A DNA stretch of 64,000 bases, from contig NW_001799499.1 of assembly GCF_000165425.1 (NCBI RefSeq), positions 248,001-312,000 of the forward strand, written 5' to 3'. Below the pieces are notes generated by a model, which saw only the letters and a program-made list of their open reading frames with translations, had not been told where the DNA came from and searched no databases. This DNA is from Paramecium tetraurelia. Its lineage: Eukaryota; Ciliophora; Oligohymenophorea; Peniculida; Parameciidae. How positions within the stretch are numbered: position 1 is the first letter of the stretch; each line of letters begins with the position of its first letter. Both the position numbers and the translations under genes were made by a program. This document shows, piece by piece, positions 62,016 to 64,000 of this stretch.

Positions 62016-62747
62016 TTTGATAAGTAAAGAAGCTTAATTGAAATTATTAAGTAATTTATATTAATTTATTTAAAACAGATCTTAAATTTCAACTTTACTT
62101 GATCAAAGTTTGTATGAATGTGCGTAATATATTTCAGTGGGGAGCTCATAAGAAAATCATATCACATTATCATTGTATTCTAATAGATTTGTCCTTATTT
62201 AAGAATAAGCAATTTTATTGCTCTCTTTTGAAATATTAATTTATTAATATTTAAGGAGATTGTACAAGATTCAAATTTAAAAATAAATGATTATTTTAAG
62301 ATTATTACTCGGTCTAATATGGATAAAAGTGATGAATAGAAAGATTAAATTGAATTTCTTTTTAGTTTTCAATTTACATCTTTTGATATAGCAATTAAAT
62401 CAATGATTAAGTGAAATATCCTTCAAAATTTGGATGATATGGTACCATTAGAAATTTGAATGAAATTTAATGAATTATTTTTATATAAAATAAAGTAGAT
62501 TGAATAAGAACTATTGAGAACCCTTGTTAATTTGTCTTCAATTAATTAGAATTCATATTTGTAGCTTAAAACTCTTTTGATTAAATTTATTTTTCATTAT
62601 ATCCTCTTAAATTGAGCGTTGATTTTTATAGGAAAAATTACAAATTATTATTATTACCTGTAAGTTAGTTATGAGTTCTAATTTATCAATTTCACAAAGT
62701 TGTTTTAGTTGATGCTATTTATAATTTAATATTTATATAATTAATTT
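62016..62747. other. Intergenic region with a gene relic
   Basis: About 730 bases between divergent genes. The middle carries a broken ORF (next entry). The rest is AT-rich with no recognised element. Confidence 0.5.
62319..62615 (+). pseudogene. Broken ORF with two in-frame TGA codons
   Basis: From MDKSDEQKDQIEFLFSFQ through LQNLDDMVPLEI to KIKQIEQELLRTLVNLSS, NQNSYLQLKTLLIKF and a final TGA. The same frame is kept over 99 codons and has a coding look, but TGA interrupts it at 62412-62414 and 62457-62459. No intron explains them. I read it as a small decayed gene or gene fragment of unknown family. Confidence 0.35.
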
Positions 62748-64000
62748 ATGCTTAATACTACTGAGCTTGACTAGACATTAAAAACTAATAAGGAGGCTTT
62801 AGAAATTCCAAAGTTAATCGTTAACTCATCAAAAATTACTGTGGCTTCTTCAAATAATTTAAATAATAATAGTTAGGTTCCAGAAAAAAAAACTACTTTT
62901 TTTCGTACTGAGGACAAGTTCTCAAGATTGGAGTAATATGAAGAAATTGATCGAAATGATGAATTGAACCTTCCTTTTGTTCCACCATAGGGATTCAAAG
63001 GACCAGTTGGTAAGTAAGTTTAATTTACTGATTAGTTGATCGGAAGGCAACTGATAAAGCATGGATAGGTTTATTTCTTATTGTATATGTGTTATACGGA
63101 GTTTACTCTTATTTTGTAATTGCAGGTGGAAATCCTGATAGATTGGCCAAATGGAATAGACTTTAGAGGCGAGATTTGTGGCATAGGGAGTTTAAAGAAT
63201 AAGCCCTTCTTATATTATGCTGGCCCAGTGATGGATATAGATGTGACCTGGTGTATTAGGTAATGTCCCCCATCGACAGGGAGAGAAACCTGCATGTACG
63301 ACACGGATCATATGACGGTGACTTCCTTTTGTTACATCCAAATGCAAGCAGATTAGATGGGTTATTACTGTATACCAAAAGAGCCCAAGAGCAGAGAACT
63401 TGTATTTGAATAGTTGGGATCAACGAGGAACACAATGAGAAGGATAGGATCAGATTTATGGCAATCTTGGGACATTACATTATGCGGCTTTGGCTTATCA
63501 ATTATTTTAAGTTATTTGTTTACAGTTCTGGCTAAATTTGAAAAAATCGCCGCTGGATTAATATGGGGAGCCATTATATTTGCAGAGGCTGGCTTACTTC
63601 TATACGGTTGGCTTTTCTATCTGGAATCAATTAGAGTAAATTATGGAATGAATTTAGGCCCACGAATTTAGATGTATTGATGGTATGAACTCAGATACTT
63701 GTGGTGGCCAAATAGTAACCACCTATTAGATATTAGCAATCGTATTTCTGGCTTTAGCAGCCATTTACTTAATTGTTACTTTAATACTTTTTAAGAGAAT
63801 TCAGAGAGGAATTTCCTTATTAAAAACTGCATAGCACATTATCCAAGTTTTAAGTTAGATTCGGTCATTTCCATTTATTGTTGCATTCATTGGATTGGTA
63901 GTGTGTTGTTTGGCATTTATCTTGGTATGTTTTGCAATGACAGTGGGGACAACAGAATTAACAAGAGCAAAATGTATAGATTTTATATATTAATTACTAA
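62748..64000 (+). CDS. SLC44 / choline-transporter-like protein, 5' part
   Basis: A cytosolic N terminus of ~85 residues ends in GFKGPV, then the first helix (AWIGLFLIVYVLYG). A long extracytosolic loop with paired cysteines follows (FRGEICGIGSLKNKPFLYYA, WCIRQCPPSTGRETC). Further helices are WQSWDITLCGFGLSIILSYL, AGLIWGAIIFAEAGLLLYGW, ILAIVFLALAAIYLIVTLIL and VAFIGLVVCCLAFILVCFAM. Introns: 63010-63035, 63101-63125 and 63636-63657. The loop Cys pattern and helix spacing match the CTL family, which moves choline or ethanolamine-related solutes. The gene continues past the window; about 390 residues are present. Confidence 0.86.

Overview
The window reads as macronuclear DNA of a ciliate, most likely Paramecium (P. 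tetraurelia-like). It is very AT-rich. Conserved proteins are recovered only when TAA and TAG are read as glutamine and TGA is the sole stop. Genes are interrupted by very short introns, mostly 20-34 nt, usually GTA...TAG, less often ending AAG or GAG. Genes are packed tens of bases apart on both strands. No rRNA, tRNA, telomere repeat, CRISPR array or convincing transposon was seen. Gene models were built by hand from reading frame, intron consensus and conserved motifs. In most multi-exon models the exon total is a multiple of three; exceptions are stated.

Layout. 0-7.5 kb: two tandem EGF/RING-H2 membrane proteins, an unrecognised Gln/Pro-rich protein with an in-frame TGA, a B-box protein and a small charged protein. 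7.5-14.2 kb: a tubulin tyrosine ligase-like enzyme, an EBP1/PA2G4 homologue, an AGC-type kinase, a multi-span RING-H2 protein and a dynein LC8 light chain. 14.2-22.1 kb: a hypothetical protein, a double-FHA protein, a calcium-dependent protein kinase, a Gln/Lys-rich coiled coil, a p24 cargo receptor and a MARCH-type E3. 22.4-26.6 kb: CWC2, a putatively acylated protein, neuroguidin and CWC15, so three RNA-processing genes lie within 4 kb on one strand. 26.7-37.9 kb: a mucolipin-like channel, an anoctamin/TMEM16 with a 24-bp repeat in its tail, and a giant IQ-motif protein. 38-45.5 kb: a CTD-type phosphatase, a small protein, GID8, a TTC29-like TPR protein, an intronless Cache-type receptor and a peroxisomal-type SCP2 thiolase. 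45.8-52.7 kb: a 935-aa coiled-coil protein overlapping its convergent neighbour, a CDC20/CDH1 activator and a decayed WD40 gene. 52.8-64 kb: a large RRM protein, a COX5B-like subunit with a poly-Gln tail, a class I histone deacetylase, a coiled-coil protein, a small acidic protein and the 5' part of an SLC44/CTL transporter cut by the window end.

The genes do not form one pathway. Cilium and tubulin functions (TTLL, LC8, TTC29-like) and membrane or calcium signalling (CDPK, mucolipin, anoctamin, Cache receptor) are well represented, as expected for a ciliate. Intergenic stretches are short and AT-rich. The longer ones hold gene relics or palindromes rather than recognisable RNA genes. I did not find evidence for a wholly new system; the most unusual items are the relics with TGA at expected Trp codons, the 28-bp perfect palindrome at a gene end, and several junctions that no GT-AG intron explains.
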